DNA of 58,160 nucleotides from a virus, in IMG/VR virus record IMGVR_UViG_3300032898_000006, positions 1-58,160 of that record; one strand, given 5' to 3'. Shown here piece by piece: positions 35,623-43,613 of this stretch. A model generated the notes under the pieces. It was given only the letters and a program-made list of their open reading frames with translations. It was not told the origin of the DNA and searched no databases. Position 1 is the stretch's first letter, and every line of letters begins with the position of its first letter. Position numbers and translations under genes: made by a program.

Positions 35623-36026
35623 GAGGACCCCCAGTCGGGCGTCCCGTCGCCGCCCCCGGCGAAGACCCGGCCGCCTCTGACGAGGCCGAGCGGGTTGCGG
35701 GGCTTGCCGCCGTGGATCTCGTTGGCCTCGGCTGTCCGTTGAATCTGGAAATCGACCGGCAGACCGGTGCGCGAGGCGAGGTAGGCGCCGACCGACAGGC
35801 ACAGCAGTTCCCAGCGCTCCCGGGTCGGGCAAGCTGCGGCGAACTCGTCGTCGTCGAGCATGAGGCGCACGTCCACGTCGCGGTACGACCCGGCGTCGCC
35901 GTAGCCGGCCGTGCCGACGAGGTAGGGATGCTCCCCGCCGAACGCCCGGCTGATCACCTGGCACGCCTGGTCGAGGTGGTAGAGCTCTGTGGTGGTGAGC
36001 AGGGCGGTGCGGGTCTTGGAGGTCAC
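35619..36026 (-). CDS. Putative nucleotidyltransferase-fold protein (135 aa)
   Basis: GTG at 36026 overlaps the upstream stop (GTGA). Contains YLVGTAGYGDAGSYRDVDVR, a G-x-G...D-x-D pattern typical of Pol-beta-type nucleotidyltransferases, and LPVDFQIQ, a plausible third carboxylate. Substrate unknown; it may be a tRNA/antibiotic/MNT-like transferase. Assigned by motif only. Confidence 0.5.
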   Translation of the reverse strand: MTSKTRTALLTTTELYHLDQACQVISRAFGGEHPYLVGTAGYGDAGSYRDVDVRLMLDDDEFAAACPTRERWELLCLSVGAYLASRTGLPVDFQIQRTAEANEIHGGKPRNPLGLVRGGRVFAGGGDGTPDWGSS

Positions 36027-36706
36027 GACGCAGCTGACGCCTCTCCGGGCTCGCGACGGCAGAAGAACGGGAGCACGTACAGGTGGCCCGGGTAGCCCAA
36101 GGTCATTCGCTTCTCGTTGTAGAGCTCGATGAACTCGGCCCGCTGGGCATCTGAAAGGTGCTGGTAGTAGAACTTGGCTTCCTGACCGCACCCGTCGCGG
36201 AGCATCGGCAGGTGGCGGGCGTTCCACTCTTCCTCGATGTCGGCGTCAATCTGGGCGGCGTCCTTGCCGTCCCTGTTCCCGAGGTCGCGGATCGCCTGCG
36301 CTACCCCGGCGCCGGCCGCAAGCCACTGGGCTTTGCGCGCCGCGATGTCCTCGGCGGTGCGCGGCTTGCCGAGGTACGCCTTGTAGTTCTTGTCGGTCGG
36401 CCCGACGACCCACCCTTCGCGCACGAGCTCCATGAACCGGTCCGGGTGAAGGCTGCCGCAGAAAGAGCACGACAACCCGACGCGGTTCTGCCCGATGACG
36501 CCGCCGTCGGCGCGCCACTCGTCGAGGCCTTCGGCGCGCTGCCACGGTCCCATATCGCTCATCCGGCGCGGGCATGTCTGCTTGCGGTCCACGGCGCCCC
36601 CTTCTTGCTCAAGGCGCTCCTGCGCGCACTCGGCACAGAGAGCCGGGCCGCCGCAGCGGGCCTTCACGCCGTCCGAGCGCGGGGTGACGTGGCCGTGGCC
36701 GGTCAC
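36023..36706 (-). CDS. Hypothetical zinc-binding protein (227 aa)
   Basis: GTG at 36706 overlaps the upstream stop. Cys motifs RCGGPALCAECAQERLE and LSCSFCGSLHPDRF, then helices (IDADIEEEWNARHLPMLRDG, KFYYQHLSDAQRAEFIELYN). Similar proteins are common in actinophages (from memory). Function unknown. Confidence 0.6.
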   Translation of the reverse strand: MTGHGHVTPRSDGVKARCGGPALCAECAQERLEQEGGAVDRKQTCPRRMSDMGPWQRAEGLDEWRADGGVIGQNRVGLSCSFCGSLHPDRFMELVREGWVVGPTDKNYKAYLGKPRTAEDIAARKAQWLAAGAGVAQAIRDLGNRDGKDAAQIDADIEEEWNARHLPMLRDGCGQEAKFYYQHLSDAQRAEFIELYNEKRMTLGYPGHLYVLPFFCRREPGEASAAS

Positions 36707-37224
36707 TTCGCCGCCGCCGGTCCGCCGAGGAATTCCCAGTCGGCCCGCGCATACCGATCAAGCAGCCACGCAGGGTACGTAACCGAGTGAATGCCGCTTC
36801 CGGGCCAGCGGTGGTGCCGATCGCAGAGGATAAGCAGCCCAGCCTCGCTCTCAGCAAAGCGTAGAAAATCCTCGTCCGAGTGGAGCCCCGCCTGCGGGAA
36901 GTCCCTGGCGACCTTCTGCCAGTCGATCTCGTTCAGCCCGGAGAACTCCGCGACGGCATGGTGCGCCTCGAGCTGCGTCGCGCCTGAGCAGCGATGGCCG
37001 TCGGGAAGCCCGGCCTTGATCTGCGCGAGGGTCGCGCCGCCTATCCAGCAGCCCACGCCGAGGACGTGCACCAGGTGGTGCTTTGCCGCGTTGAAGATCT
37101 TGTAATGCGGATCCGACTCGCGGGGGCCGTGCGCCGGATAGGCGACCACCTCCCGCAGGGTGCGGCGCTCATAGTGCGCTCCGGCCTGCTCGTGCGCGGC
37201 TACCACGCGGTCAGGCAGCGCCAT
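36703..37224 (-). CDS. HNH-like zinc-binding protein (173 aa)
   Basis: GAGGAGG upstream of ATG 37224. The pattern CSGATQLEAHHAVAEFSGLN ... LLILCDRHHRWPGSGIHSVT has paired Cys and HH motifs, as in HNH-type treble-clef proteins of actinophages. It may be a packaging-associated or homing nuclease; the tight operon overlap argues for a resident gene. Confidence 0.6.
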   Translation of the reverse strand: MALPDRVVAAHEQAGAHYERRTLREVVAYPAHGPRESDPHYKIFNAAKHHLVHVLGVGCWIGGATLAQIKAGLPDGHRCSGATQLEAHHAVAEFSGLNEIDWQKVARDFPQAGLHSDEDFLRFAESEAGLLILCDRHHRWPGSGIHSVTYPAWLLDRYARADWEFLGGPAAAK

Positions 37225-37597
37225 CGGGTGCCTCCTCGTCCTGCGGCGGGGGGATGGCCGCCGTTCCGCGGTGATCCCGTTCGGGCAGCGGCCCCATCCG
37301 CAGGAAAACGAGGCATCTCCAGGCCATCACCGGGGACACGAGACCGATGAGCGCAACGTCCGCCCAGGCGGCGATCCTCGAGTCGACCCTGTTGAGGTTC
37401 CAGAACAGGGACATGATCTGCGGGACGAACAGGCCGGCGATGAGGAGCGCCTCGATGATGAGGCTGAGCCCGATCGGGTTGCGCCAGGCGCCGCCCCTCG
37501 TGAGCCGGCTGTAGAGCGCCACCCAGGCGAGGATGATGATCCCGCCGGAGATGAGCCCTATCTTCAGCAGCGCGATGATCCACTGCTCTTGCGTGAT
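37211..37597 (-). CDS. Small membrane protein, apparently AUC-initiated
   Basis: The frame reads ITQEQWIIALLKIGLISGGI, IILAWVALYSRLTRGG, then two further hydrophobic helices (IGLSLIIEALLIAGLFVP; ADVALIGLVSPVMAWRCLVF). There is no ATG, GTG or TTG until 37522, which would cut off the first helix. An ATC at 37597 lies 6 nt after a perfect AAGGGGTGA ribosome-binding site, so I place the start there. Read-through of the upstream in-frame TGA (37606-37604) is the alternative. Likely a holin-class or membrane accessory protein. Confidence 0.55.
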   Translation of the reverse strand: MTQEQWIIALLKIGLISGGIIILAWVALYSRLTRGGAWRNPIGLSLIIEALLIAGLFVPQIMSLFWNLNRVDSRIAAWADVALIGLVSPVMAWRCLVFLRMGPLPERDHRGTAAIPPPQDEEAPDGAA

Positions 37598-37603
37598 GGC
37601 CGA

Positions 37604-37831
37604 TCACCCCTTCTGGTGACGTGCGACGATATCGGCGGCGATCGTCGAAGCGAAGTGGTTGCGGGCGGCGAGCGACGTGATGTCGGCTCTGACCGCGGCG
37701 GCGTGCGCGGCTGACCGCAGCGACCGCTCTTTCTCCCCGCGCGCCCGGTCGACGGCGGCGCGGCGCTGGCTGCGAGACGGCCACGGGAGCACGGCGTCCA
37801 TGGCCCTCCTGAGGGCGGCGAGCGGCGTCAC
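37604..37831 (-). CDS. Basic hypothetical protein (75 aa)
   Basis: GTG at 37831 overlaps the upstream gene (4 nt). Arg/Ala-rich and helical (RRAMDAVLPWPSRSQRRAAV). Ends in ARHQKG at a TGA in frame with the following membrane-protein frame. Unrecognised. Confidence 0.55.
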   Translation of the reverse strand: MTPLAALRRAMDAVLPWPSRSQRRAAVDRARGEKERSLRSAAHAAAVRADITSLAARNHFASTIAADIVARHQKG

Positions 37832-38088
37832 GGGCTTCCGCCGTGGCCTGTGGTGAGGTCGCGTCCGTACTGGATCGCGGCGAGGATGTCGCGGGTCGCG
37901 GACGCGGCGGTGACGGCGGCGTTAGCCCGGTCCCGCTCGGCCTCGAGCGCCGCCTTGAGCTCTTTGTTTTCCTCGCGGAGATCCTCGATCACCCCGCGGG
38001 GGAATATCACGCCGAAGATGAACAGCAGGCAGAAGACCCCGCACACCCCGGACCCGGTGAGGATGGTGATCAGAGTGCTGTCCACCAA
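37828..38088 (-). CDS. TM plus coiled-coil protein (86 aa)
   Basis: One N-terminal TM helix (GVCGVFCLLFIFGVIFPRGV) then a coiled coil (IEDLREENKELKAALEAERD, RANAAVTAASATRD). Topology resembles small spanin- or Rz-like or holin-accessory proteins. TTG 38088 or GTG 38085 start. Confidence 0.55.
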   Translation of the reverse strand: MVDSTLITILTGSGVCGVFCLLFIFGVIFPRGVIEDLREENKELKAALEAERDRANAAVTAASATRDILAAIQYGRDLTTGHGGSP

Positions 38089-38323
38089 GGCCGCGCCCCC
38101 GTTTCCCCGGGACGCCGGTCATCGGGCCGGCCCGGGCCGTCCGGGCGGCGCCCCCCTCCGCGCGGGCGCCGGGAAGGGAAGAGGGGAGGGGAGCGCCCCG
38201 CCGCCTGACGCGGCTCCGCTTCGGCGGCGGCGAGGAGGGCGAGAAGCCGCAGAAACCGCCCCTGCGCGCCCCTTCCCGGCTAGTCTGCCTGCCCCCGTCA
38301 GGGCGGCTCATCCTTCCCGGCCG
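38089..38323. other. Gene-free GC-rich spacer
   Basis: About 235 nt with no supported gene. Very high GC with short palindromic GC tracts, poly-purine (GGGAAGGGAAGAGGGGAGG) on the plus strand. It separates the tail-appendage genes from the membrane-protein cluster, so a leftward terminator or promoter is likely, but none is clear. Confidence 0.5.
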
Positions 38324-40189
38324 TCAGGCGAGCTGCACGGTGCCCGTGGGGAGCGATCCGTTGTAGGCGACCTGGGTGACGGCGGCGAGCGTCGTCCCGT
38401 CCTCGAAGGCGGTCGCCTCGCACAGGCCGAGGATCTGCCCGCCCGCCCCCGCGCGGGCCAGCGCGGTCGTCCGCGCGCCCCCGTCCTCCCAGGTGTGGAG
38501 GACGGGGCCGCCGGGGGTCTGGTCCCACACGGACATGATGACCGCGTACCCGTCGGGCTGCCCGGCCCACGAGCCTCCGCCGGCCGGCCGGGTCTGCGCC
38601 GCGGCGGGGAGCGCGACCGGGTCGAGGGCGACGGACGTGTAGTCGCCGAGGTCCCCGCCGTCCTGGCGGAGCAGGATATGGTACGTCCCGCCGGGGGTCA
38701 GGCCCGAGGCGGGGAGCGGCACGGAGATCATCGGGACCGGGATGAGCGGGACCGTCGCGTAGTAGGGCGAGATGAGGTTGAAGGTCTCCCACTGGCCGGC
38801 GGCGCCCTGGAAGCACAATGTCTGGTAGCCGCCGGCGGAGTAGGGGCTCATCGTCTGCCATGCGGGCGCGGGCCCGTCCGCGGACACGGTCAGGACCTGG
38901 GTGGCGGCGGAGTAGGTGACGGAGCCCGTCGGCCCGCTCAGGATCGCCATCGCGCTGTCGGTGACGGCGAGGTCCCACCCGGGGCCGACCGTGAAGCCGG
39001 GGACCGGCAGGGCGGGACCCTGCCGCCACCCGCCGAGGGATCCGTCAGCCGCGATCGGCGAGAGCCAGACGTCCCCGACGGCGGCCCCGGAGGCGCTCAG
39101 TCCCCCGGCGGCGACCAGCCAGTTCCCGACCACGGCGACGTAGGGGGCGGTGACCGGCTGCGGGAGCGACGGGCCGTCCGCCCATGACTGGATCTGCCCG
39201 TTCACCGCGCTGGCGTACCAGACGACGGCGCTCGCGCCGGAGCCCCCGCCGACGACGTAGACGGTCGTTCCCCATGCGGCCGCGCCGCCGCCCGAGGTGG
39301 CCTCGGGGAGGTTCGCCTGGGCGGTCCACGCCCCGACGGCCCCCGACGCCGGCGACCAGCTCGCGGTCCACACGCTGTCGAGCGCGCCCGCGGTCGTGTT
39401 GCCGCCCGCGACGACGAGGGTGTCCGCGGTGGCCGCCGCCAGGGCGCCGATGGCGGGGCCGGGCAGGGACGGCTGCGGGGCCGGCCCTGAGATCGTCCCG
39501 CCGCCGAGATAGGCGACCGTCGACACGGTCGCGACGGCGGCGGAGGCGACGGTGTCGTAGCCGCCGAGCAGGATCGCGTAGTTCCCGCTGGAGACCGGCG
39601 TCGCGTAGGTCCCGGCGCCGTTCCCCGACACGGCGGGCGGCGTCCAGACGGTGAACGTCCCGGCGCCGAACATCATCGTGTTCGACTGCGCGGTCGCGAG
39701 CGGGCCGCCGGCCGTCAGCCCGGAAGGGGCGGCGAGCTGAGCGATCTGCGACCCGGGGACCCGGGTCGAGACGATGACCGCCCCGGGGGTCCCGCCGGAG
39801 TCGGCGCACAGGCTGACGGTGACGTCGGCGCCGTTCCCCGCCGGGGACAGCGGCAGCGTGACCCGGCCGACCGCGGCGCTCCCGGACGGCATGGTGAACG
39901 GCTGGTCGACGTCGGAGGCCCCGAGGCTCACCCACTGGACGCCGTTATCGGCGGGGGTCCCGCCCGGGACGACGATCTGGCTCCCGGCGTAGACGGGCGC
40001 GACCGCGTGGGAGATGAGGAACTGATCGGCCTGAGTGGGGTAGTTGACCGCGCTGGCGTCGCCGGGCAGCCCGGTGCGGGCCGCCAGCCACGCCAGGCCG
40101 GGCGCGGCGCTCTCGGCGAGGAGGCTGCCGCCGTCCTCGGCGAGGATCGCGAAGGAGCCGCCCTCGTCGACGATGAACGCCATCAGCAC
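38324..40189 (-). CDS. Tail appendage protein with kelch-like propeller insert
   Basis: 621 residues, GTG 40189 or ATG 40183. The N-terminus (LAWLAARTGLPGDASAVNYP, QADQFLISHAVAPVYAGSQ) and C-terminus (WDQTPGGPVLHTWEDGGART) match the 243-residue protein encoded at 40728-41459. Between them lies a block of kelch-like blades (DTLVVAGGNTTAGALDSVWT; TTVYVVGGGSGASAVVWYAS; NWLVAAGGLSASGAAVGDVW), each with GG and W. So it is a paralogue that gained a beta-propeller, probably a carbohydrate- or receptor-binding module. Confidence 0.75.
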   Translation of the reverse strand: MLMAFIVDEGGSFAILAEDGGSLLAESAAPGLAWLAARTGLPGDASAVNYPTQADQFLISHAVAPVYAGSQIVVPGGTPADNGVQWVSLGASDVDQPFTMPSGSAAVGRVTLPLSPAGNGADVTVSLCADSGGTPGAVIVSTRVPGSQIAQLAAPSGLTAGGPLATAQSNTMMFGAGTFTVWTPPAVSGNGAGTYATPVSSGNYAILLGGYDTVASAAVATVSTVAYLGGGTISGPAPQPSLPGPAIGALAAATADTLVVAGGNTTAGALDSVWTASWSPASGAVGAWTAQANLPEATSGGGAAAWGTTVYVVGGGSGASAVVWYASAVNGQIQSWADGPSLPQPVTAPYVAVVGNWLVAAGGLSASGAAVGDVWLSPIAADGSLGGWRQGPALPVPGFTVGPGWDLAVTDSAMAILSGPTGSVTYSAATQVLTVSADGPAPAWQTMSPYSAGGYQTLCFQGAAGQWETFNLISPYYATVPLIPVPMISVPLPASGLTPGGTYHILLRQDGGDLGDYTSVALDPVALPAAAQTRPAGGGSWAGQPDGYAVIMSVWDQTPGGPVLHTWEDGGARTTALARAGAGGQILGLCEATAFEDGTTLAAVTQVAYNGSLPTGTVQLA

Positions 40190-40226
40190 CGTCCCGCGGT
40201 CAGGCCGGCCGCCCGGCGGAGCGCGG

Positions 40227-40727
40227 TCAGGGGATCTGGGTGACGCGCAGCCACGAGCCGGCGTAGGTCGTCACGTCGTCGCCGGCGGTGGCCAGCTGGA
40301 CCGTGGCCGCGAGCGTCCCGGCCGCCGAGACGACCAGGATCCCGCTGACCTCCGTCCACCCGGAGAACGCGACGTGAGTCGGGGTGCCGAACATCGTCGC
40401 GGACAGGGACGAGACCCCGGAGGCGGTCGTCTGCAGGATCGCGTTGGCCGCCTGCGCCTGCCAGGACACCCCCTGGAACATGACCTGCGACGCGGTCCCG
40501 GTGAAGCTGAACCCGTGATAGTGGGTGGAGCCGACCGTCCCCGACGGCACCCACTCGACCCGCGCCTCGACCAGGTAGGCGCCGGCGGCCAGCGCGGCCG
40601 ACAGCCCCGAGACGGCCACCTGGGACGCGAGGGTGAACGTCTGCGTCGAGGTCGTGTAGGCGACGGCGGCGACCGACGGCTGGCCGGACTGCTGCGCGAG
40701 GAGAAGCAACTCGATCGTGCTCGCCAT
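40227..40727 (-). CDS. Minor tail/appendage protein (166 aa)
   Basis: Beta-rich (STIELLLLAQQSGQPSVAAV; EWVPSGTVGSTHYHGFSFTG), directly after the 243-residue paralogue with no gap. Probably a virion protein. No family recognised. Confidence 0.6.
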   Translation of the reverse strand: MASTIELLLLAQQSGQPSVAAVAYTTSTQTFTLASQVAVSGLSAALAAGAYLVEARVEWVPSGTVGSTHYHGFSFTGTASQVMFQGVSWQAQAANAILQTTASGVSSLSATMFGTPTHVAFSGWTEVSGILVVSAAGTLAATVQLATAGDDVTTYAGSWLRVTQIP

Positions 40728-41459
40728 TCAGGCGACTCCCGTCACGAGGCCGCTGGAGTACGAAAGGGCCCGGGAGGAGGCCGTGTAGCCCGCCGCCGAC
40801 TGCCCGGCTGTGAACTCCCTCACCCCGGCCAGCTGCGCGGAGCCGTCGTAGGCGAGGGCCGTCCAGCGGGCCCCGGAGTCCTCCCAGGTGCCCGCCAGCG
40901 GCGGGACCGGCGACTGGTCGTAGACCGCGTACAGCAGCCCGTAGGATTGCGCGGTCCAGGTCGTCCCGTTCGCGCTCGTGCTGGCGCCGGACGTCTGGTT
41001 CGACTTCGACCACGTGAAGTAGTCGCTCGCGTCGCCGACCGCGGCGGCGACGATCCAGTAAGTCGTGCTCGCCGACAGGCCGCTCACGGGAAGCATCACC
41101 GGCACCGCCGCCGGGGTCCCGGTCAGGAACTCCTCCGGGAGCATCGTCGTCGCCAGCGCCGTCCCCGACGGGGCGCCGCCGGAGCTCGCCTGGACGCTGA
41201 CCGCCAGAGGGGCCGGAGCGCCCGTCGCCGCCGCCGTCACCGTCACGTAACCGATCGCGGTCTGGCCGGAGCCCGTGGCGAACGACTGGGCGATCCACAG
41301 CCCGTCGCTATTCACCCCGCCGCTCCCGGCGGTCCCCTGGCTCGCCTGCACCGCGCCGGCGTACACGTAGGTGACGGCGTGGGTTCCGAGGAACTGATTG
41401 ACCTGGCCGGCGTACGCGTTGTACCCGGCGGTCGCGCCTAGCCATGCGGGAGTGGGCAA
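40728..41459 (-). CDS. Tail appendage protein (243 aa), paralogue of 38324-40189
   Basis: N-terminal PAWLGATAGYNAYAGQVNQF and LGTHAVTYVYAGA, C-terminal VYDQSPVPPLAGTWEDSGAR and a jelly-roll-like middle (SGLSASTTYWIVAAAVGDAS). Shared ends with the propeller-bearing protein show duplication. Likely a tail fibre or baseplate appendage. Confidence 0.7.
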   Translation of the reverse strand: MPTPAWLGATAGYNAYAGQVNQFLGTHAVTYVYAGAVQASQGTAGSGGVNSDGLWIAQSFATGSGQTAIGYVTVTAAATGAPAPLAVSVQASSGGAPSGTALATTMLPEEFLTGTPAAVPVMLPVSGLSASTTYWIVAAAVGDASDYFTWSKSNQTSGASTSANGTTWTAQSYGLLYAVYDQSPVPPLAGTWEDSGARWTALAYDGSAQLAGVREFTAGQSAAGYTASSRALSYSSGLVTGVA

Positions 41460-41474
41460 CTCAGACCTCCACGC

Positions 41475-42017
41475 TCAAGGCCCGAATTCCAGAGACAGCT
41501 CGAGCAGCAAGGTGTCCGTGGTGGGTACCGGGATGGACGGGCTGAAAGCCCAGTGATCGACGAGCGTCCCACTCCCCGCCGCCGAGGTTCCCCCCGCGAA
41601 CGCCCCCGCCTCTGTCACCGTCCACACCGACAACTGCTGCGGGAAGTAGAAAAGCCACGTGGCCTCGGCCGCCACGCTCACCGTCGCCGGGCTTGACGCG
41701 CCAGCGCCGACGGTCTGCCGGCCGAGCTCGCTGAACAGCGCCGTGTCGGACTTAGCGGGCGTTCCCGCCCCGGACCCGACCGCACCCCAGAGCGGCGTGA
41801 GGAACGTCCCGGAGGTGACGCCGAGGTTGTTCGCCTGGTCCTGTATCCCTGACCACACGAGCGCCGCGGCGAGGACGGTGAACCCTCCGGTGCACACCAC
41901 GTTGAAGCCCTCGCGGCGGTCCCGGACGCTCCCGTCGGGGCGGATCGACGACGCTGACAGCCTGCCCCGCAGGAGGACGCCGTCGGCGCCGGTAAGCTCC
42001 ACGTCACCGAGCCCCAT
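41475..42017 (-). CDS. Minor tail protein, C-terminal frame (180 aa)
   Basis: Starts MGLGDVELTGADGVLLRGRL. Beta-rich with a FTVLAAALVWSGIQDQANNL segment. The upstream frame (42202) breaks into Arg-rich sequence exactly where this one begins, so the two frames probably made one protein. As a separate gene it would start at ATG 42017, which lacks a ribosome-binding site. Confidence 0.65.
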   Translation of the reverse strand: MGLGDVELTGADGVLLRGRLSASSIRPDGSVRDRREGFNVVCTGGFTVLAAALVWSGIQDQANNLGVTSGTFLTPLWGAVGSGAGTPAKSDTALFSELGRQTVGAGASSPATVSVAAEATWLFYFPQQLSVWTVTEAGAFAGGTSAAGSGTLVDHWAFSPSIPVPTTDTLLLELSLEFGP

Positions 42018-42202
42018 TCGCCGTTACTCCAGGTCGGGTTCGCCTGCGTGGTGGCGGTCGCGGTGTCGGCGAGGGTCACGCTCTCGTCGGCCTCGCCGAC
42101 GTAGCCGACCCCGGAGACGCTGGTGTCGGTGTCGCCGATCGCCTGCTGGTTGATCTGCCCGAGAACGTCGGCGAGGGTGTAGGGGCGGAACACTCCGGGC
42201 AT
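42000..42202 (-). CDS. Minor tail protein, N-terminal frame
   Basis: Encodes MPGVFRPYTLADVLGQINQQ, then AIGDTDTSVSGVGYVGEADE and TQANPTWSNGEWG, credible tail-protein sequence, but beyond about 42005 the frame (formally open to 41678) is Arg/Ser-rich shadow sequence. The end given here marks where coding quality stops. Joined to the next frame by a -1 shift near GGGG (42010-42015) or split by mutation. Confidence 0.55.
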
Positions 42203-42215
42203 CAGGTCACCCCCG

Positions 42216-43592
42216 TCACAGGCGGACCGCGACGACCTGCTGCTGCCGGTAGCCGCCCGTGCCGAACGTCACCGTGTTCCCGGTCACCAGGAACGTGTCG
42301 TTCACGCCCCACGAGCCGCTCTCGTCATCCCAGGCGAACTGGTTGTCAATGACGCAGGTCTCCCCGGCGCGGACCCAGCCGAGGAAGTCCTCGGAGGTGT
42401 TGAAGGTCGCCTGCTCGGCCGCGAACGCGTACTCGGTCCGCTCCTGCTGCGCCCGGTTCAAAGCCATCGGCACCGTCGTGAGCGTCGTGTCGCTGATGAA
42501 CTCGGCGAAGACCCCGCCGTTTGGCCCCTGGTAGGTGGCGACGGAGTTGTAGTCGGTGGCCTGCGCGACGACCGGCACCGAGTACGAGTACCAGCACTTG
42601 AGGACCGCGCCGCCGACCGGGGGGGTCGAGCTGAACAAGAAGTACTGGCCGAACGCGTTCTGCTGGACGCTCCACCCGGACGGGGCGGCGGTCCCCGGGG
42701 TGACCGACGTCACCGTCTGGCTGACCCCCGAGACCGTCAGCGTCGGCGTGCCGCTGACCGTGTACCTCAGCGGCCACGCCTGCTGCGTGCCGTCGGCGAG
42801 CCACGTGTCGGTCGGGGCCCCGCTGGTTGGCTGCGCGATGGTCTGCGTGCTGCCTTGGACCAAAATGCGGTTGTGGATGCTAGCCCCGTTCCACTCGTAG
42901 GCGTTGGTGGTGTCGAGGATCATGTGGCCCTGCGTGGTGCTGCCCCCGGCGGTCGGCGACGTCGTGAACGTGACCCCGGAGTCGACCGCGGTGGTCGCGT
43001 CGTAGAAGTGCAGCGCGAGGTTCTGATCCACGTACCAGCCATAGGGGGTGCTCGCCCCCGCGAGGGTCGCCAGCTTCCGCCACGCGTCCGACAGCGACCC
43101 GTAGTTGAGGATCAGGTTCGCCATCGTCGGCCCCGGGGCGACGAACCCGCCGTCCGCGATCGTCGCGGCCGAGATCCCGCAGTTCGCCTGGCTCGTGAGG
43201 AGGACCACCACCTGGTCTGCGGTGAGGCCGTTGAACGTCCCGTGCACGATCGCGTTGTCGGCGAAGAACGTGTAGTCGGTGCAGTTCAGCGTCCACTCGT
43301 TGCGGTTCGGGCCGGTCACCACGAGGATCGGGTCGTTGGCGACGCCGGCGAACAGGACCTGCGAGCAGTTGTTGTCGTACAGGCTCACCTGCGACATCAC
43401 GGGGATGTGGAAGTTCGGGGTCGTCTCGTACTCGTCGACTAGCGGCAGGACCGCCGTGTCGCCCTGGCGCCCGAAATTCTGGGTGATGGTGAACGACTCG
43501 TTATGGCCGTCGTACGCCAGGTACTTCTGGTACTGCGAGGGCGATCCGCCCGGGGGAGTGATGGTGAGGGTGAGGCTCGCGGCGGCGACCAT
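42216..43592 (-). CDS. Distal tail/baseplate hub-like protein
   Basis: 458 residues. TITQNFGRQGDTAVLPLVDE, then VSLYDNNCSQVLFAGVANDP, YTFFADNAIVHGTFNGLTAD and WRKLATLAGASTPYGWYVDQ fit the gp27/Dit-Tal-type hub proteins that follow the tape measure in siphoviruses. The C-terminal half carries beta domains. The assignment combines these patterns with position. Confidence 0.65.
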   Translation of the reverse strand: MVAAASLTLTITPPGGSPSQYQKYLAYDGHNESFTITQNFGRQGDTAVLPLVDEYETTPNFHIPVMSQVSLYDNNCSQVLFAGVANDPILVVTGPNRNEWTLNCTDYTFFADNAIVHGTFNGLTADQVVVLLTSQANCGISAATIADGGFVAPGPTMANLILNYGSLSDAWRKLATLAGASTPYGWYVDQNLALHFYDATTAVDSGVTFTTSPTAGGSTTQGHMILDTTNAYEWNGASIHNRILVQGSTQTIAQPTSGAPTDTWLADGTQQAWPLRYTVSGTPTLTVSGVSQTVTSVTPGTAAPSGWSVQQNAFGQYFLFSSTPPVGGAVLKCWYSYSVPVVAQATDYNSVATYQGPNGGVFAEFISDTTLTTVPMALNRAQQERTEYAFAAEQATFNTSEDFLGWVRAGETCVIDNQFAWDDESGSWGVNDTFLVTGNTVTFGTGGYRQQQVVAVRL

Positions 43593-43613
43593 GCCACCCC
43601 CGCGCCGTCTAGG

